Shown: one piece after another, positions 1 to 9,872 of the stretch
Position numbering within the stretch: the stretch's first letter is position 1
Layout: every line of letters starts with the position of its first letter
Assembly (NCBI GenBank): GCA_945875865.1
Contig: CAMCMF010000009.1
Location: 1 to 43,598 of the forward strand
Direction: 5' to 3'
DNA: 43,598 bases
DNA from: Rhizobium sp. Q54
GTDB taxonomy: Bacteria > Pseudomonadota > Alphaproteobacteria > Rickettsiales > UBA1997
Translations under genes and position numbers: made by a program
Notes under the pieces: generated by a model
What the model was told of the DNA's origin: nothing
The model's database searches: none
What the model saw: the letters and a program-made list of their open reading frames with translations, nothing else

Positions 1-50
1 TCAATCCCCACGCCGCTGAAAGCGCCATGTTGCCGAGCTTTTTTAGTCAT
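1..50 (-). CDS. 5' end of an unidentified gene running off the left edge
   Basis: An ATG on the minus strand at position 50 is preceded by a good Shine-Dalgarno sequence (GGAG, five bases upstream). It opens a frame reading MTKKARQHGAFSGVGI to the window edge without a stop. Only about 16 residues are visible, so the product cannot be identified. It is divergent from glnA, about 300 bp away. Confidence 0.45.
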   Translation of the reverse strand, partial: MTKKARQHGAFSGVGI

Positions 51-350
51 AATTTCTCCGTCAATTTAAATTAAAATTAGCTGAAGAAGAATGAGCTAAC
101 GCTCATTTTCTTTCAGCTTTTAATTGACACGGAATTGGGGACGCTCTGCAAAATTTCTTACTAACTAACATCTTTAATTTTTTAATTGCTTTCTTAAAAG
201 AGAAGTAATTTTCTGCGCACCACTTTGCGTAGTGATCAAGTTTCGATTGTCTGGGTTCTAGAATTTGTTCATCAACATTCTAACTGAAGTAATTCTATTC
301 ACACAAAGCCTTTACGCTTTATTTCATTCCAGAAAACTAATTAAAAACAT
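51..350. other. 300-bp intergenic region upstream of glnA
   Basis: This stretch separates the minus-strand partial gene from glnA and should hold both promoters. I see no convincing -35/-10 pair. A TTGACA at 124-129 has no good -10 partner at 16-18 bp spacing. The only clear structure is the hairpin at 79-118. No reading frame of note is present. Confidence 0.5.
79..118. repeat. 18-bp stem hairpin upstream of the minus-strand partial gene
   Basis: The arms at 79-96 and 101-118 pair over 18 positions (15 Watson-Crick, two G-U, one mismatch) around the loop TAAC. It lies about 30 bp upstream of the minus-strand start codon at position 50, so it would sit in that gene's leader if transcription starts further out. 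Neither side has a strong terminator U-tract, so its role is open. Confidence 0.5.
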
Positions 351-1760
351 ATGAAAACTTATTCTGACGTCATCAACATGGTCAAAAACAATGATATTAA
401 ATTTATCGATTTTCGTTTTTCGGACTATGCTGGTAAATGGCTTCACATCACTCATTGTGCTGATGCGGTTGGAGAAGAAGAGTTGACGAAAGGTGTGGCG
501 TTTGATGGTTCTTCAGTTCCAGCTTGGAAAGAAATTAATGATTCAGACATGTTGATGATTCCACAGCTTGAATCTGCTTTTATCGACCCTTTTGCAACAA
601 TTCCAACTCTGGTTTTAATCTGTAATGTAATTGAGCCAACAACTGGTAATGGCTACGACAGAGATCCACGCAATACTGCAAAAAAAGCTGAAGAATATTT
701 ACAACAAAGTGGCATTGGTGATGCGGCTTATTTTGGTCCAGAGCCAGAATTTTTTATTTTTGATGATGTGCGTTTTAAAAATACACCGACAGGAAATTCT
801 TACGAAATTGATTCCGCAGAAGCGCCACACAATTCTCATAAAAAAATTGAGGGCGGAAATTTAGCACGTCGTTCACAAGTTAAGGGCGCTTACTTTGATA
901 CTGCGCCGCTTGATACTACGCAAGATTTGCGCTGCGAAATGGTGGAAATTATGCGTCAAGTTGGTATCACTCCACTTTTGCATCACCATGAAGTTGCCAA
1001 TTCACAATCTGAAATTGGTTTTAAATATGACACTCTTACAACCACTGGCGACAATGTGCAGAAGTTGAAATATGTCGTTCACAATGTTTGCCAAGCTTAC
1101 GGTAAAACTGCGACTTTCATGCCAAAGCCAATTTTTGGTGACAATGGTTCAGGAATGCATGTGCACCAATCAATTTGGAAAGACGGCAAGAATTTATTTA
1201 GAGGAAAAGAGCATGCTAATCTTTCTGAATTAGCTTTGTTTTACATCGGTGGAATCATCAAGCATGCCAAAGCAATTAATGCTTTTTCTAATGCTACGAC
1301 CAATAGCTACAAGCGCTTGGTTCCTGGTTACGAAGCTCCAGTTCTTCTAGCTTACTCAGCAAAAAATCGTTCCGCGTCAATTCGTATTCCGAATGTGACA
1401 AACGAAAATGCTCGCAGAATCGAAGCACGTTTTCCTGATCCCGCTTCAAATCCTTATTTAACTTTCTCGGCACTTTTAATGGCTGGACTTGATGGCATTA
1501 AAAATAAAATCCATCCCGGAGAGCCTAATAATCAAGACCTTTACCACTTACCAGAAAAAGAATTGAAAAAAATTCCAACAGTTTCACGTTCACTGCGTGA
1601 TGCTCTAACGGCTCTTAATAAGGATCGCGATTTCTTACTTGCGGGAAATGTTTTTACCAACGATCAAATTGATGCTTACATCGAGTTAAAAATGAAAGAA
1701 GTCGAAAGATATGAGCAAATGCCTCATCCAATTGAGTTTGAGATGTATTATAATAACTAA
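351..1760 (+). CDS. glnA: Type I glutamine synthetase
   Basis: Ligates ammonia to glutamate using ATP, the main route of ammonium assimilation in the cytoplasm. The 469-residue length matches dodecameric bacterial GSI. Family landmarks are present: GVAFDGSSVPAW near the N terminus, PEPEFFIFD in the active site, the NGSGMHVHQS glutamate/ATP loop, and the C-terminal NLxxLP-type loop here reading DLYHLP. Tyr398 in that loop matches the adenylylation site (Tyr397 in E. coli), so GlnE-type control is plausible. amtB follows after 92 bp, then carA and carB, which consume glutamine. No PII gene (glnB/glnK) lies beside it. The ATG at 351 agrees with the family N terminus. Confidence 0.97.
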   Translation: MKTYSDVINMVKNNDIKFIDFRFSDYAGKWLHITHCADAVGEEELTKGVAFDGSSVPAWKEINDSDMLMIPQLESAFIDPFATIPTLVLICNVIEPTTGNGYDRDPRNTAKKAEEYLQQSGIGDAAYFGPEPEFFIFDDVRFKNTPTGNSYEIDSAEAPHNSHKKIEGGNLARRSQVKGAYFDTAPLDTTQDLRCEMVEIMRQVGITPLLHHHEVANSQSEIGFKYDTLTTTGDNVQKLKYVVHNVCQAYGKTATFMPKPIFGDNGSGMHVHQSIWKDGKNLFRGKEHANLSELALFYIGGIIKHAKAINAFSNATTNSYKRLVPGYEAPVLLAYSAKNRSASIRIPNVTNENARRIEARFPDPASNPYLTFSALLMAGLDGIKNKIHPGEPNNQDLYHLPEKELKKIPTVSRSLRDALTALNKDRDFLLAGNVFTNDQIDAYIELKMKEVERYEQMPHPIEFEMYYNN

Positions 1761-1777
1761 CCAACTCGGCCATAACA

Positions 1778-1824
1778 ATTTACTCTCGCACTCAAGGCTC
1801 ATACGGCCTTGGGAGAGAGTAAAT
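1778..1824 (+). promoter_or_regulatory. Hairpin in the glnA-amtB gap (possible leader structure)
   Basis: A 10-bp perfect stem (ATTTACTCTC at 1778-1787 with GAGAGTAAAT at 1815-1824) encloses an inner CAAGGC/GCCTTG stem. It lies between the glnA stop and the amtB ATG. No T-tract follows, so it is not an ordinary intrinsic terminator. It could affect processing or readthrough between the two genes. This is inferred from base pairing only. Confidence 0.4.
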
Positions 1825-1852
1825 ATGTGCGCCATATTCTTCATTTCCCCCC

Positions 1853-3093
1853 ATGAATAGTCCCATCGACACAGTTTGGATGCTACTATCCACAGCACTA
1901 GTAATGCTGATGGTTCCAGGCTTGGCGTTGTTTTATGCTGGGTTAGTGAAAGATAAAAATGTCATCACCACCATCATGCACGTCTTTATGAAACTTTGCT
2001 TAATCAGCATCGTTTGGATTTTACTTGGTTATTCACTAGCTTTTGGCGAAAGCAAATTCGGTGGCCTGATTGGTGGTATGAATTTTTTATGGATGAATAA
2101 TATTGGTCTCGAGACCTATCCTGGCACTTCAATACCACATTTGCTTTTTGCAACTTATCAAGGAATGTTTGCCGTCATTACAGTCGCGATCATTACTGGT
2201 TCTTTTGCCGAAAGAACCAGACTCTACCGATATTAATTTTTGGTGTGCTTTGGATACTTTTTGTCTATGCTCCAATTGCGCACTGGATCTGGGGTGGAGG
2301 ATGGTTACATCAAAAATTCCAAACTCTTGATTTTGCTGGAGGAGCGGTCGTTCATCTAAGTTCTGCAGTAGCAGGATTGGTGGCTGCGATTTACATCGGA
2401 AAAAGAAATGGTCTTGATCATGCTAAAGTTGAGCCGCCACATAATGTAACTCTTACCTTCATCGGAGCTGGTCTCTTATGGTTTGGATGGTTTGGTTTCA
2501 ACGCCGGCAGCGCTCTTGCTGCCAATAACATTGCGGTGATTGCTTTTGTAAATACTAATTTAGCTGGAGCGGCTGGAGCAACTGCATGGTTTGCTGTTGA
2601 ATTAATTTTGAAAAAACGCGTTACCCTTATCGGTGCGATTAGTGGAGCAGTAGCAGGTCTTGCCGCAATAACACCAGCAGCAGGATTTATTTCTCCAGTT
2701 TATGCAATTCCAGTCGGTTTAACTGCTGGAATTATTTGTTATTTTGGCGTTTGCTATCTCAAACCAAAATTCAAATATGACGATTCACTCGATGCTTTTG
2801 GTATTCACGGTATCGCTGGTTTGTGGGGTTTAATTGCTGCTGGTATTTTTGCTTCTACCGACATTAATCCGGCAGGAGCTCAAGGTTGGATTTTTGGTAA
2901 TCATGCTTTATTACTTAATCAACTAATCTCTTCGGCAATAGTAATTCTTTATTCAGCAGTAGTCACTTTAGTAATTCTTAAACTAGTTGATTTCTTCATC
3001 CCCATAAGAGTCAGCGAAGTCGAAGAATTTGAGGGATTGGACACCAACCAGCATGGCGAAAAATGTTACAATATAAACTATAACCTATCATAA
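1853..3093 (+). pseudogene. amtB: Ammonium transporter AmtB, split by a frameshift
   Basis: Amt/Mep/Rh channel for ammonium uptake across the inner membrane. The N-terminal piece (1853-2236) ends just after the conserved GSFAER motif. The rest (open to 3093) continues in another frame through VYAPIAHWIWGGGW, the first pore His (AVVHLSSAVAG) and the second (FGIHGIAGLWG). Removing one CT from CTCT at 2222-2225 joins the frames as ...ERTRLPILIFGVLWILFVYAP..., giving about 412 residues, the normal family length. The break is therefore a 2-bp duplication (or an equivalent -1 change): a true lesion, a sequencing error, or much less likely programmed frameshifting. It sits between glnA and carA, with carA starting 7 bp after its stop. 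Confidence 0.85.
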
Positions 3094-3100
3094 ATTTAGA

Positions 3101-4261
3101 ATGAAATTCAAAGCAAATAAAAACATCAATGCTGTCCTTTGTTTATCTGACGGCTCTTATTTTTTCGGCAAAGGTGTTGGAAAGAAAAATGAAACTCATG
3201 GCGAAATCTGCTTCAATACCGCGATCACTGGTTATCAGGAAATTTTAACTGATCCATCTTACGCTGGGCAAATTATCACCTTCACCTTTCCACATATTGG
3301 TAATGTTGGTTGTAACTCTGATGACGATGAAGCGCAAAAACTTTTTTGTAAGGGCCTAGTAATTCGTGAAGACATTACGCAAGATTCAAGCTTCCGCAGT
3401 AAAGGTCATCTCAATTCTTGGTTGATTAAGCATGGCACTACCGGAATTTGTGGCATTGACACACGCGCTTTGACCAGAGCCATTCGCACTAATGGTGCAG
3501 GCAATGTTATCATTGCTTACGTTTCTGCCGGCAAAGAAATAGACACTGTAAAACTAACTAAAAAAATTGCCAAATTACCAACGTTAAATGGCATGGAGCT
3601 TTGCTCAACAGTCTCTACTAAAAAATCTTACAAGTGGAAAAGTAAAACTATTCCTTTCGGCGCAACTGAAACACAAAAATTTAATCACGGCTACAATGTG
3701 GTAGTGATGGATTATGGCGTGAAGGAAAATATTTTGAATTGTTTGGTTGATCACGGCTTCAAGATTACCGTACTTCCAGCACAATCTTCTTTTGATGAAG
3801 TTGCCAAGCATAAACCAGATGGTGTCTTTCTTTCAAATGGCCCTGGGGATCCTTTTGCTACCTCGCAATATGCCGCACCAGTGATTAAAAAAATGCTAGA
3901 CAAAAACATTCCAATTTTTGGAATTTGCATGGGACATCAATTGCTTTCAATTGCCTCTGGTCTCAGCACTACCAAAATGTTCCAAGGGCATCGTGGCGCC
4001 AATCATCCGGTAAAAAATGTGCAAAAAGGAATTGTCGAAATTACCAGTCAGAACCACGGTTTCTGCGTACCGCGCGAAAATATCCCGAGCCATATTGAGG
4101 TGACGCATTACTCGCTTTTTGACAATACCATCGAAGGAATTCGCTTGAAAAACAAACCAGCATTCTCGGTGCAATACCATCCAGAGAGTTCTCCTGGACC
4201 GCATGATAGCCGATATTTATTTAAGGATTTTATTGAGCTAATTAAAAAGAGTAAGGCGTAA
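3101..4261 (+). CDS. carA: Carbamoyl phosphate synthase small (glutaminase) subunit
   Basis: Hydrolyses glutamine and channels ammonia to CarB for carbamoyl phosphate, the first step of pyrimidine and arginine synthesis. At 386 residues it is full length. The N-terminal CPSase domain (FFGKGVG, NTAITGYQEILTDPSYAGQ) is followed by a class I glutamine amidotransferase domain with the nucleophile elbow GICMGHQ (Cys) and the His-Glu pair in QYHPES. It starts 7 bp after amtB and is followed by carB after a 59-bp gap, so co-transcription is likely. Confidence 0.97.
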   Translation: MKFKANKNINAVLCLSDGSYFFGKGVGKKNETHGEICFNTAITGYQEILTDPSYAGQIITFTFPHIGNVGCNSDDDEAQKLFCKGLVIREDITQDSSFRSKGHLNSWLIKHGTTGICGIDTRALTRAIRTNGAGNVIIAYVSAGKEIDTVKLTKKIAKLPTLNGMELCSTVSTKKSYKWKSKTIPFGATETQKFNHGYNVVVMDYGVKENILNCLVDHGFKITVLPAQSSFDEVAKHKPDGVFLSNGPGDPFATSQYAAPVIKKMLDKNIPIFGICMGHQLLSIASGLSTTKMFQGHRGANHPVKNVQKGIVEITSQNHGFCVPRENIPSHIEVTHYSLFDNTIEGIRLKNKPAFSVQYHPESSPGPHDSRYLFKDFIELIKKSKA

Positions 4262-4320
4262 AAGCTGTGCAGGACTAAGGTCTCAAGAAAAACTACAACA
4301 ACAATTAAACAAAATAAAAA

Positions 4321-7300
4321 ATGTCAAAATCAAAACTAAAAGTTGATTCAATTCTAGTCATCGGCTCCGGCCCAATCGTCATCGGACAGGCTTGTGAATT
4401 CGACTATTCCGGCACGCAAGCTTGCAAAGTTTTAAGAGAGGAAGGTTACCGCGTGATTTTGGTAAACTCCAATCCGGCAACCATTATGACTGATCATGCT
4501 ACGGCTGATGCCACTTACATCGAACCCATCACTCCGGAAGTGGTCGAGAAAATTATCGCAAAAGAACGTCCCGGCGCAATTCTGCCAACCGTTGGCGGGC
4601 AAACTGCTTTGAACTGCGCTTTAGAACTTAACCGCCTCGGTATTCTTAAAAAATACAACGTGAAGATGATCGGGGCAGATCCAGAGGCTATTGAAAAAGC
4701 CGAAGATCGCAGCAAATTTAACGTGGCGATGGCTAAAATCGGTTTGGAAGTTCCAAAAAATACTGTTGTAAAATCACTTGATGAAGCCTTGAAAGCGTTG
4801 AAGAAAATTGGCCTTCCCGCGATCATTCGTCCTTCATTTACAATGGGCGGATCTGGTGGAGGAATTGCCTCAACTGAGGAAGAATTCAGAGAAATTGTTG
4901 CTTATGGACTTGATCTTTCACCAACCCACGAAGTGCTTATTGACGAATCAATCATTGGCTGGAAAGAATATGAAATGGAAGTTATTCGCGATCGCAAAGA
5001 CAACGCAATTATTATTTGTTCGATTGAAAATGTTGACCCGATGGGCATTCACACTGGCGATTCAATCACCGTTGCTCCCGCTCTCACTTTAACTGACAAG
5101 GAATATCAAAAAATGCGCGACGCTTCAATCGCAGTATTGCGCGAAATCGGCGTTGAAACTGGCGGTTCTAACGTACAATTTGCAGTGAATCCGAAAGATG
5201 GTCGCTTAGTGGTGATTGAGATGAACCCCCGCGTTTCTAGGTCTTCAGCGCTTGCTTCAAAAGCAACAGGATTTCCAATTGCTAAAGTTGCCGCAAAATT
5301 AGCAATTGGCTACACGCTTGATGAAATTCAAAACGACATCACCAAAGTTATTCCTGCTTCATTTGAGCCCACAATTGATTACGTGGTTACCAAAATTCCA
5401 CGCTTCACTTTTGAAAAATTTAACGAATCAACCCCGACACTTTCAAGCGCCATGCGTTCAGTTGGTGAAGCAATGTCGATTGGTCGTAGTTTTGCTGAAT
5501 CAGTACAGAAGGCACTTTACTCAATGGAAGTTGGTTTGACTGGTTTTAACGAACAAAAAATTCCAGGAGTTTCAGAAAAAAATTCTTTGGCAAAAAATCA
5601 AAAAGTCATCAAAGAAAATTTAGCGATTTTAGCTCCAGACCGCATGTTGCGCATTGCTGACGCTTTGCGTTACAAAATTTCCGTCGAAGAAATTTGTAAA
5701 ATTTCTCACTTCGATCCGTGGTTTGTTTGCGAAATTGAAAAAATTGTTAAAAAAGAAAGTGAGATTAGAAAAAAAGGTTTACCGAAAGATAAGTTTGGTC
5801 TGCTACAGTTGAAAAAAATGGGTTTCTCGGATGAGAGACTTGCCGAACTTACTGGAACTAAGCTCGCTAAGGTTCGTGATTTACGTCACAAACTTAATGT
5901 GCACCCTGTTTACAAATCTGTTGATACTTGCTCCGCTGAGTTTGAATCAAATACGCCTTACATGTATTCCTGCTACGAAGGTGATGGAATTTCTGAGCCA
6001 GAATGCGAAGCCAAGCCAACTAACAAGAAAAAAGTTATAATTTTAGGTGGTGGACCAAATCGTATCGGACAAGGAATTGAATTTGATTATTCTTGTGTTC
6101 ACGCAGCATTCGCGCTGTCTGAGGCTGGTTACGAAACCATCATGATCAATTGCAATCCAGAAACCGTTTCAACTGATTACGACACTTCAGATCGTCTTTA
6201 TTTTGAGCCGATGACCTCAGAACATGTTATTGAAGTGATTCGCAAAGAACAAAAAAATGGTAAAGTTCTTGGTGCGATTGTGCAGTGTGGCGGCCAGACC
6301 TCTCTTAAGTTGGCGCGTCATTTAAATGAAGCGGGGATTCCAATCCTTGGAACTTCTTACGATAAAATTGACCTCGCTGAAGATCGCGAAAGATTCCAAC
6401 AGCTTTTGCATAAATTAGAATTGGCGCAGCCAGAAAACACTATTTGCCACAGTTTAAAAGAAATCGAACCAGCAATTAAAAAAGTTGGCTATCCAGTGGT
6501 AATTCGTCCAAGTAACGTGCTTGGCGGTCGTGCGATGGAAATTATTTACAACAAAACCGGACTCGAAAAATACATTTCAATCCATGGTCGTTTTATTTTA
6601 GATGGTCCAATTTTGGTTGATAAATTTTTAGATAATGCAGTGGAAATTGACGTTGATGCGCTAAGCGATGGCAAAGATGTTTTTGTTGCGGGAATTATGC
6701 AGCATATTGAAGCAGCTGGTATTCACTCCGGAGATTCCGCTTGTTCGCTACCGCCTTATTCACTTTCAAAAAAGATGATTGAGGAAGTGAAAAAAAGCAC
6801 CGTCAAATTGGCGCAAGCTCTTAATGTTGTTGGTTTGATGAATGTACAGTATGCGGTGAAAAATGAAAAACTTTACATCATTGAAGTTAATCCGCGCGCT
6901 TCAAGAACCGTGCCATTCGTGGCTAAAGCGACTGGCATTAACATCACAAAAATTGCTTCGTTGTTGATGGTCGGACAAAAACTTGCTAGCTTCAAACTAG
7001 AAAAAGCCAGAAATTACAGTGACACTTATTTTTCAGTGAAAGAGGTAGTTTTGCCATTCGCACGTTTTGCCAAGGTTGATACGCTTTTAGGGCCGGAAAT
7101 GAAATCGACTGGTGAGGTGATGGGTATTGATAAAAGCTTTGAAATGGCTTTCTTAAAAGCTCAACTTGCAGCAGGAAATAAAGTTAAAACCAGTGGCAAT
7201 GTTTTAATTTCGGTTGCTGATCATGATAAAAATCCGGCACTAGTGGCAATCGCCGATAAATTGCAGAAATGTGGTTTTTTCATTTATGCAACTGATGGCA

Positions 7301-7587
7301 CAAGAAATTTCCTTAACAAAAACAAAATCAAAGTTGAAAGAGTTAATAAGGAGCAAGAGGGTGACTACGGCGTGATTAACTTAATCAAAGACAAAAAAAT
7401 TGACATGCTGATCAACACCACTTTCGGTGTAGAATCGATTGCTAAAAGTTTCAATTTACGTCGCGCAGCTTTGATGAATCGTGTATTTTATATAACTACA
7501 ATTTCTGCAGCGGATTGTGTTGCCAACTCGATTGTGAAATTAAAAAAAGATAAGGATTTTGACGTGTTTTGTTTACAAAAATTATAG
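4321..7587 (+). CDS. carB: Carbamoyl phosphate synthase large subunit
   Basis: Makes carbamoyl phosphate from bicarbonate, two ATP and the ammonia delivered by CarA. At 1088 residues it is complete. The duplicated ATP-grasp halves each begin with the expected loop ([19 protein letters not shown] near residue 14 and [18 protein letters not shown] near residue 577). A C-terminal MGS-like allosteric domain begins around residue 950 ([12 protein letters not shown]). An intrinsic terminator follows directly, closing the glnA-amtB-carAB block. Confidence 0.98.
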   Translation: MSKSKLKVDSILVIGSGPIVIGQACEFDYSGTQACKVLREEGYRVILVNSNPATIMTDHATADATYIEPITPEVVEKIIAKERPGAILPTVGGQTALNCALELNRLGILKKYNVKMIGADPEAIEKAEDRSKFNVAMAKIGLEVPKNTVVKSLDEALKALKKIGLPAIIRPSFTMGGSGGGIASTEEEFREIVAYGLDLSPTHEVLIDESIIGWKEYEMEVIRDRKDNAIIICSIENVDPMGIHTGDSITVAPALTLTDKEYQKMRDASIAVLREIGVETGGSNVQFAVNPKDGRLVVIEMNPRVSRSSALASKATGFPIAKVAAKLAIGYTLDEIQNDITKVIPASFEPTIDYVVTKIPRFTFEKFNESTPTLSSAMRSVGEAMSIGRSFAESVQKALYSMEVGLTGFNEQKIPGVSEKNSLAKNQKVIKENLAILAPDRMLRIADALRYKISVEEICKISHFDPWFVCEIEKIVKKESEIRKKGLPKDKFGLLQLKKMGFSDERLAELTGTKLAKVRDLRHKLNVHPVYKSVDTCSAEFESNTPYMYSCYEGDGISEPECEAKPTNKKKVIILGGGPNRIGQGIEFDYSCVHAAFALSEAGYETIMINCNPETVSTDYDTSDRLYFEPMTSEHVIEVIRKEQKNGKVLGAIVQCGGQTSLKLARHLNEAGIPILGTSYDKIDLAEDRERFQQLLHKLELAQPENTICHSLKEIEPAIKKVGYPVVIRPSNVLGGRAMEIIYNKTGLEKYISIHGRFILDGPILVDKFLDNAVEIDVDALSDGKDVFVAGIMQHIEAAGIHSGDSACSLPPYSLSKKMIEEVKKSTVKLAQALNVVGLMNVQYAVKNEKLYIIEVNPRASRTVPFVAKATGINITKIASLLMVGQKLASFKLEKARNYSDTYFSVKEVVLPFARFAKVDTLLGPEMKSTGEVMGIDKSFEMAFLKAQLAAGNKVKTSGNVLISVADHDKNPALVAIADKLQKCGFFIYATDGTRNFLNKNKIKVERVNKEQEGDYGVINLIKDKKIDMLINTTFGVESIAKSFNLRRAALMNRVFYITTISAADCVANSIVKLKKDKDFDVFCLQKL

Positions 7588-7602
7588 TTCAATTTAATTT
7601 TT

Positions 7603-7639
7603 AGAAGCTGAGTTTTTTGATAAAACTCAGCTTCTTTTT
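7603..7639 (+). terminator. Intrinsic terminator after carB
   Basis: A perfect 14-bp stem (AGAAGCTGAGTTTT at 7603-7616 with its complement at 7622-7635) has a 5-base loop and ends in TTTTT. It lies 15 bp past the carB stop and 20 bp before pyrF. Confidence 0.9.
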
Positions 7640-7658
7640 CTAATTTATCACCTATTCC

Positions 7659-8357
7659 ATGTCAGTAAAAAGTAATGAAAGATTAATCGTCGCTCTTGAT
7701 ACCTCTACCATTAAGCCAGCGATGCAATTAGTTGAAGAAATCGGAGATGAAGTTTCCTTCTACAAGGTTGGATTAGAGCTCATGATGAGCAATGATTATT
7801 TTCAATTAATCTCATGGCTAAAAGATAGAAACAAAAAAGTTTTTGCCGATCTTAAAATTTATGACATTCCCGAAACCGTGGGCAAAGTTGTACACAGCCT
7901 CTCTCTTCGTGAAATTGATTTTTTGACGATACATACTGCAAGTCATGACATCATGAGTAGAGCGGCAGAAAATAAGGGTAAAATGAAGCTTCTGGGAGTT
8001 ACCGTTCTTACTAGTATAGATCAAAATGATCTCAATAACATGGGATTTGATCCCGAAATTTCTCTCAGTGAACTGGTTATCCAAAAAACAAAATCCGCCC
8101 TTAATGCTGGTTTTGACGGAGTTATTTCTTCAGCGATGGAAGCAAAAACTTTGAGAGAAAATATAGGAAATAATTTTGATATCGTAACGCCTGGCATCAG
8201 ATTAGAAGCTATTCCTGGGGATGATCAAAAGCGCGTAACCGATGCTAAAACTGCAATGCAAAATGGTAGTTCCTACCTTGTGGTTGGAAGGCCAATTACC
8301 CAAGATCAAAATCCAAAAATGGCAGCAAGAAGATTTCAGCAGATGATGGCTATCTAG
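7659..8357 (+). CDS. pyrF: Orotidine 5'-phosphate decarboxylase
   Basis: Decarboxylates OMP to UMP, the last step of UMP synthesis. At 232 residues it has normal length. The catalytic D-x-K-x-x-D signature appears as FADLKIYDIPETV near residue 65. The phosphate-binding ends are seen as VTPGIRL and YLVVGRPI near the C terminus. It follows the carB terminator, so it probably has its own promoter in the short gap. A 141-bp palindromic element lies directly downstream. Confidence 0.96.
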   Translation: MSVKSNERLIVALDTSTIKPAMQLVEEIGDEVSFYKVGLELMMSNDYFQLISWLKDRNKKVFADLKIYDIPETVGKVVHSLSLREIDFLTIHTASHDIMSRAAENKGKMKLLGVTVLTSIDQNDLNNMGFDPEISLSELVIQKTKSALNAGFDGVISSAMEAKTLRENIGNNFDIVTPGIRLEAIPGDDQKRVTDAKTAMQNGSSYLVVGRPITQDQNPKMAARRFQQMMAI

Positions 8358-8370
8358 GGGGTTACTTTAG

Positions 8371-8511
8371 GGCATCTCTAAAAATTGTCTTTTCCGGTAA
8401 TTTTAGGTTTTAACAAATTTGCTCGAGAGCACGTATATCTAATACGCTTACCTTCTCGCAAATTTGTTAAAACCTAAAATTCCTTGAAAAATCCTAATTT
8501 TTAGAGGCGCC
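8371..8511. mobile_element. 141-bp palindromic element (MITE-like), copy A
   Basis: The ends form imperfect 16-bp inverted repeats (GGCATCTCTAAAAATT at the left; the reverse complement of the right end is GGCGCCTCTAAAAATT). Inside is a long stem in which the left arm AATTTTAGGTTTTAACAAAT is mirrored on the right. A possible 6-bp target duplication CTTTAG occurs at 8365-8370 and 8512-8517. No coding capacity is seen. A second copy in opposite orientation starts at 43463. It lies between the ends of pyrF and tolB, where it could also stop transcripts. Confidence 0.8.
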
Positions 8512-8526
8512 CTTTAGGAAATGGTA

Positions 8527-9870
8527 TTATGCCCAATCTGGATCCGTAGCGCCTTCACTTGGCGGCGTTGGCAATTCAAATTCGAATCCGGTGATGATAT
8601 CCACCACCCATAAACGCGGAATTGAATCCTTGCCGTAAGCAGCTTTTTTCTTGGAGAAAACTAGATAACGGCTATTGGGTGACCATTTGGCGCCTTCGAC
8701 TAAATAGCCGCTGCTCAGCAATTTTTCGGACTTACCGTCGGGCAACATCACGCCGATAAAAAACTCGCCACCTTTGATGCGAGTGAAGGCAATTAATTTT
8801 CCATCCGGCGACCAAATTGGTTTGGAGTAACTACCTTGTCCAGTGCTGATACGCTTAGTTGAAGAGCCATCGATACTCATCACATAAATTTGCTGACCAT
8901 TGGCGCGATCGGAGGAAAATGCGATATAATTTCCGTCGGGAGAATAGGATGGCGTGGTGTCAATTGCTGGATGTTTGGTTAATTTTGTCGCGGTATTTCC
9001 TGCAATATTCATCTCATAAATATCGCTATTTCCTTCTTCAATTGCGGCGAGCAGGATAATATTTTGATCCTTGGGATGAGCGGACGGAGACATGGTAGTA
9101 ATTCTAAAACCGCCAACTTTTTGACTGCGCAAATTTTTTATATTCATCGAGAAAACTTGCGGACGTCCTTGAAAATAACGCACATAAAAAATCTCGTCAC
9201 GCTTCTTAGAAAAAATCGGCGTTAAAACCAGATCGCGACCATCAGTTAAAACTTGATGATTCTCGCCATCAAAATCGATCAGGTTAATTTTTTTAATGCG
9301 ATATTTTGGCGAACCGCTTTCAGAAGCATAAAGAATTTGCGAAGAAAAATGACCCGAGGATTCGCTGCTTATCGCCTTGAAAACTTCGTTAGAAATCACG
9401 TTGGCAACTTTGCGCATATTATCTTTCGATGCCGTATAAAGCTTGCCGAAAAGTTGGCGCGAATCAAGCACGTCCCACATGCGCACGCGAATTTCTAGAT
9501 TGCCTGCGCTATCAAGATTAAATTGCGCGATCACGATCGCACCAATTCCAGCTTTAGAATATTTTTCAAAATCAGGAAGCGCTTCGACGAAAAGATTTTC
9601 GCGATCACCCTTAGAAATTGGCGCTGTAGTGGCGTTTTCAATGCTGTTAGATTGCTTAACTATTTCAAATAAATCGGTGGTTTTGAGATTTTTTCTGATG
9701 CGTTCAAAAACTTCAAAAGCGTCTGTCCGCCATCTTGGATCAGCTTGATCAAAACCTAAAAAAAGAATTTTTGTTTTAGGAATTTCTTCGTTTTTTACCG
9801 AAAAAGAAACGGTGGCGAATGCTTGATTTGAAAGAACAAACAGCAGTAGGAAAATTTTAATAAATTTCAT
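8527..9870 (-). CDS. tolB: Tol-Pal system beta-propeller protein TolB
   Basis: Periplasmic component of the Tol-Pal envelope complex that couples the inner membrane to Pal and peptidoglycan. At 447 residues it has family length. An N-terminal signal peptide (hydrophobic stretch to about residue 19, ending QAFA) is followed by the alpha/beta domain (FLGFDQADPRWRTDAFEVF) and a C-terminal six-bladed propeller. Repeats such as HPAIDTTPSYSPDGNYIAFS and KPIWSPDGKLIAFTR mark the blades. It starts 2 bp after hslV, so the two are probably one transcript. No tolQRA or pal is adjacent. Confidence 0.95.
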   Translation of the reverse strand: MKFIKIFLLLFVLSNQAFATVSFSVKNEEIPKTKILFLGFDQADPRWRTDAFEVFERIRKNLKTTDLFEIVKQSNSIENATTAPISKGDRENLFVEALPDFEKYSKAGIGAIVIAQFNLDSAGNLEIRVRMWDVLDSRQLFGKLYTASKDNMRKVANVISNEVFKAISSESSGHFSSQILYASESGSPKYRIKKINLIDFDGENHQVLTDGRDLVLTPIFSKKRDEIFYVRYFQGRPQVFSMNIKNLRSQKVGGFRITTMSPSAHPKDQNIILLAAIEEGNSDIYEMNIAGNTATKLTKHPAIDTTPSYSPDGNYIAFSSDRANGQQIYVMSIDGSSTKRISTGQGSYSKPIWSPDGKLIAFTRIKGGEFFIGVMLPDGKSEKLLSSGYLVEGAKWSPNSRYLVFSKKKAAYGKDSIPRLWVVDIITGFEFELPTPPSEGATDPDWA

Positions 9871-9872
9871 TT

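Noticed and set aside
124-152. Sigma-70 promoter with TTGACA at 124-129
   Set aside because: No -10-like hexamer lies 16-18 bp downstream; the position reads TGCAAA.
2211-2245. Programmed ribosomal frameshift in amtB
   Set aside because: There is no slippery heptamer or downstream pseudoknot, and amt genes are not known to use one. A simple CT duplication explains it.
2103-2330. Separate gene overlapping the amtB break
   Set aside because: It is in a third frame, has no family features and overlaps conserved AmtB codons.
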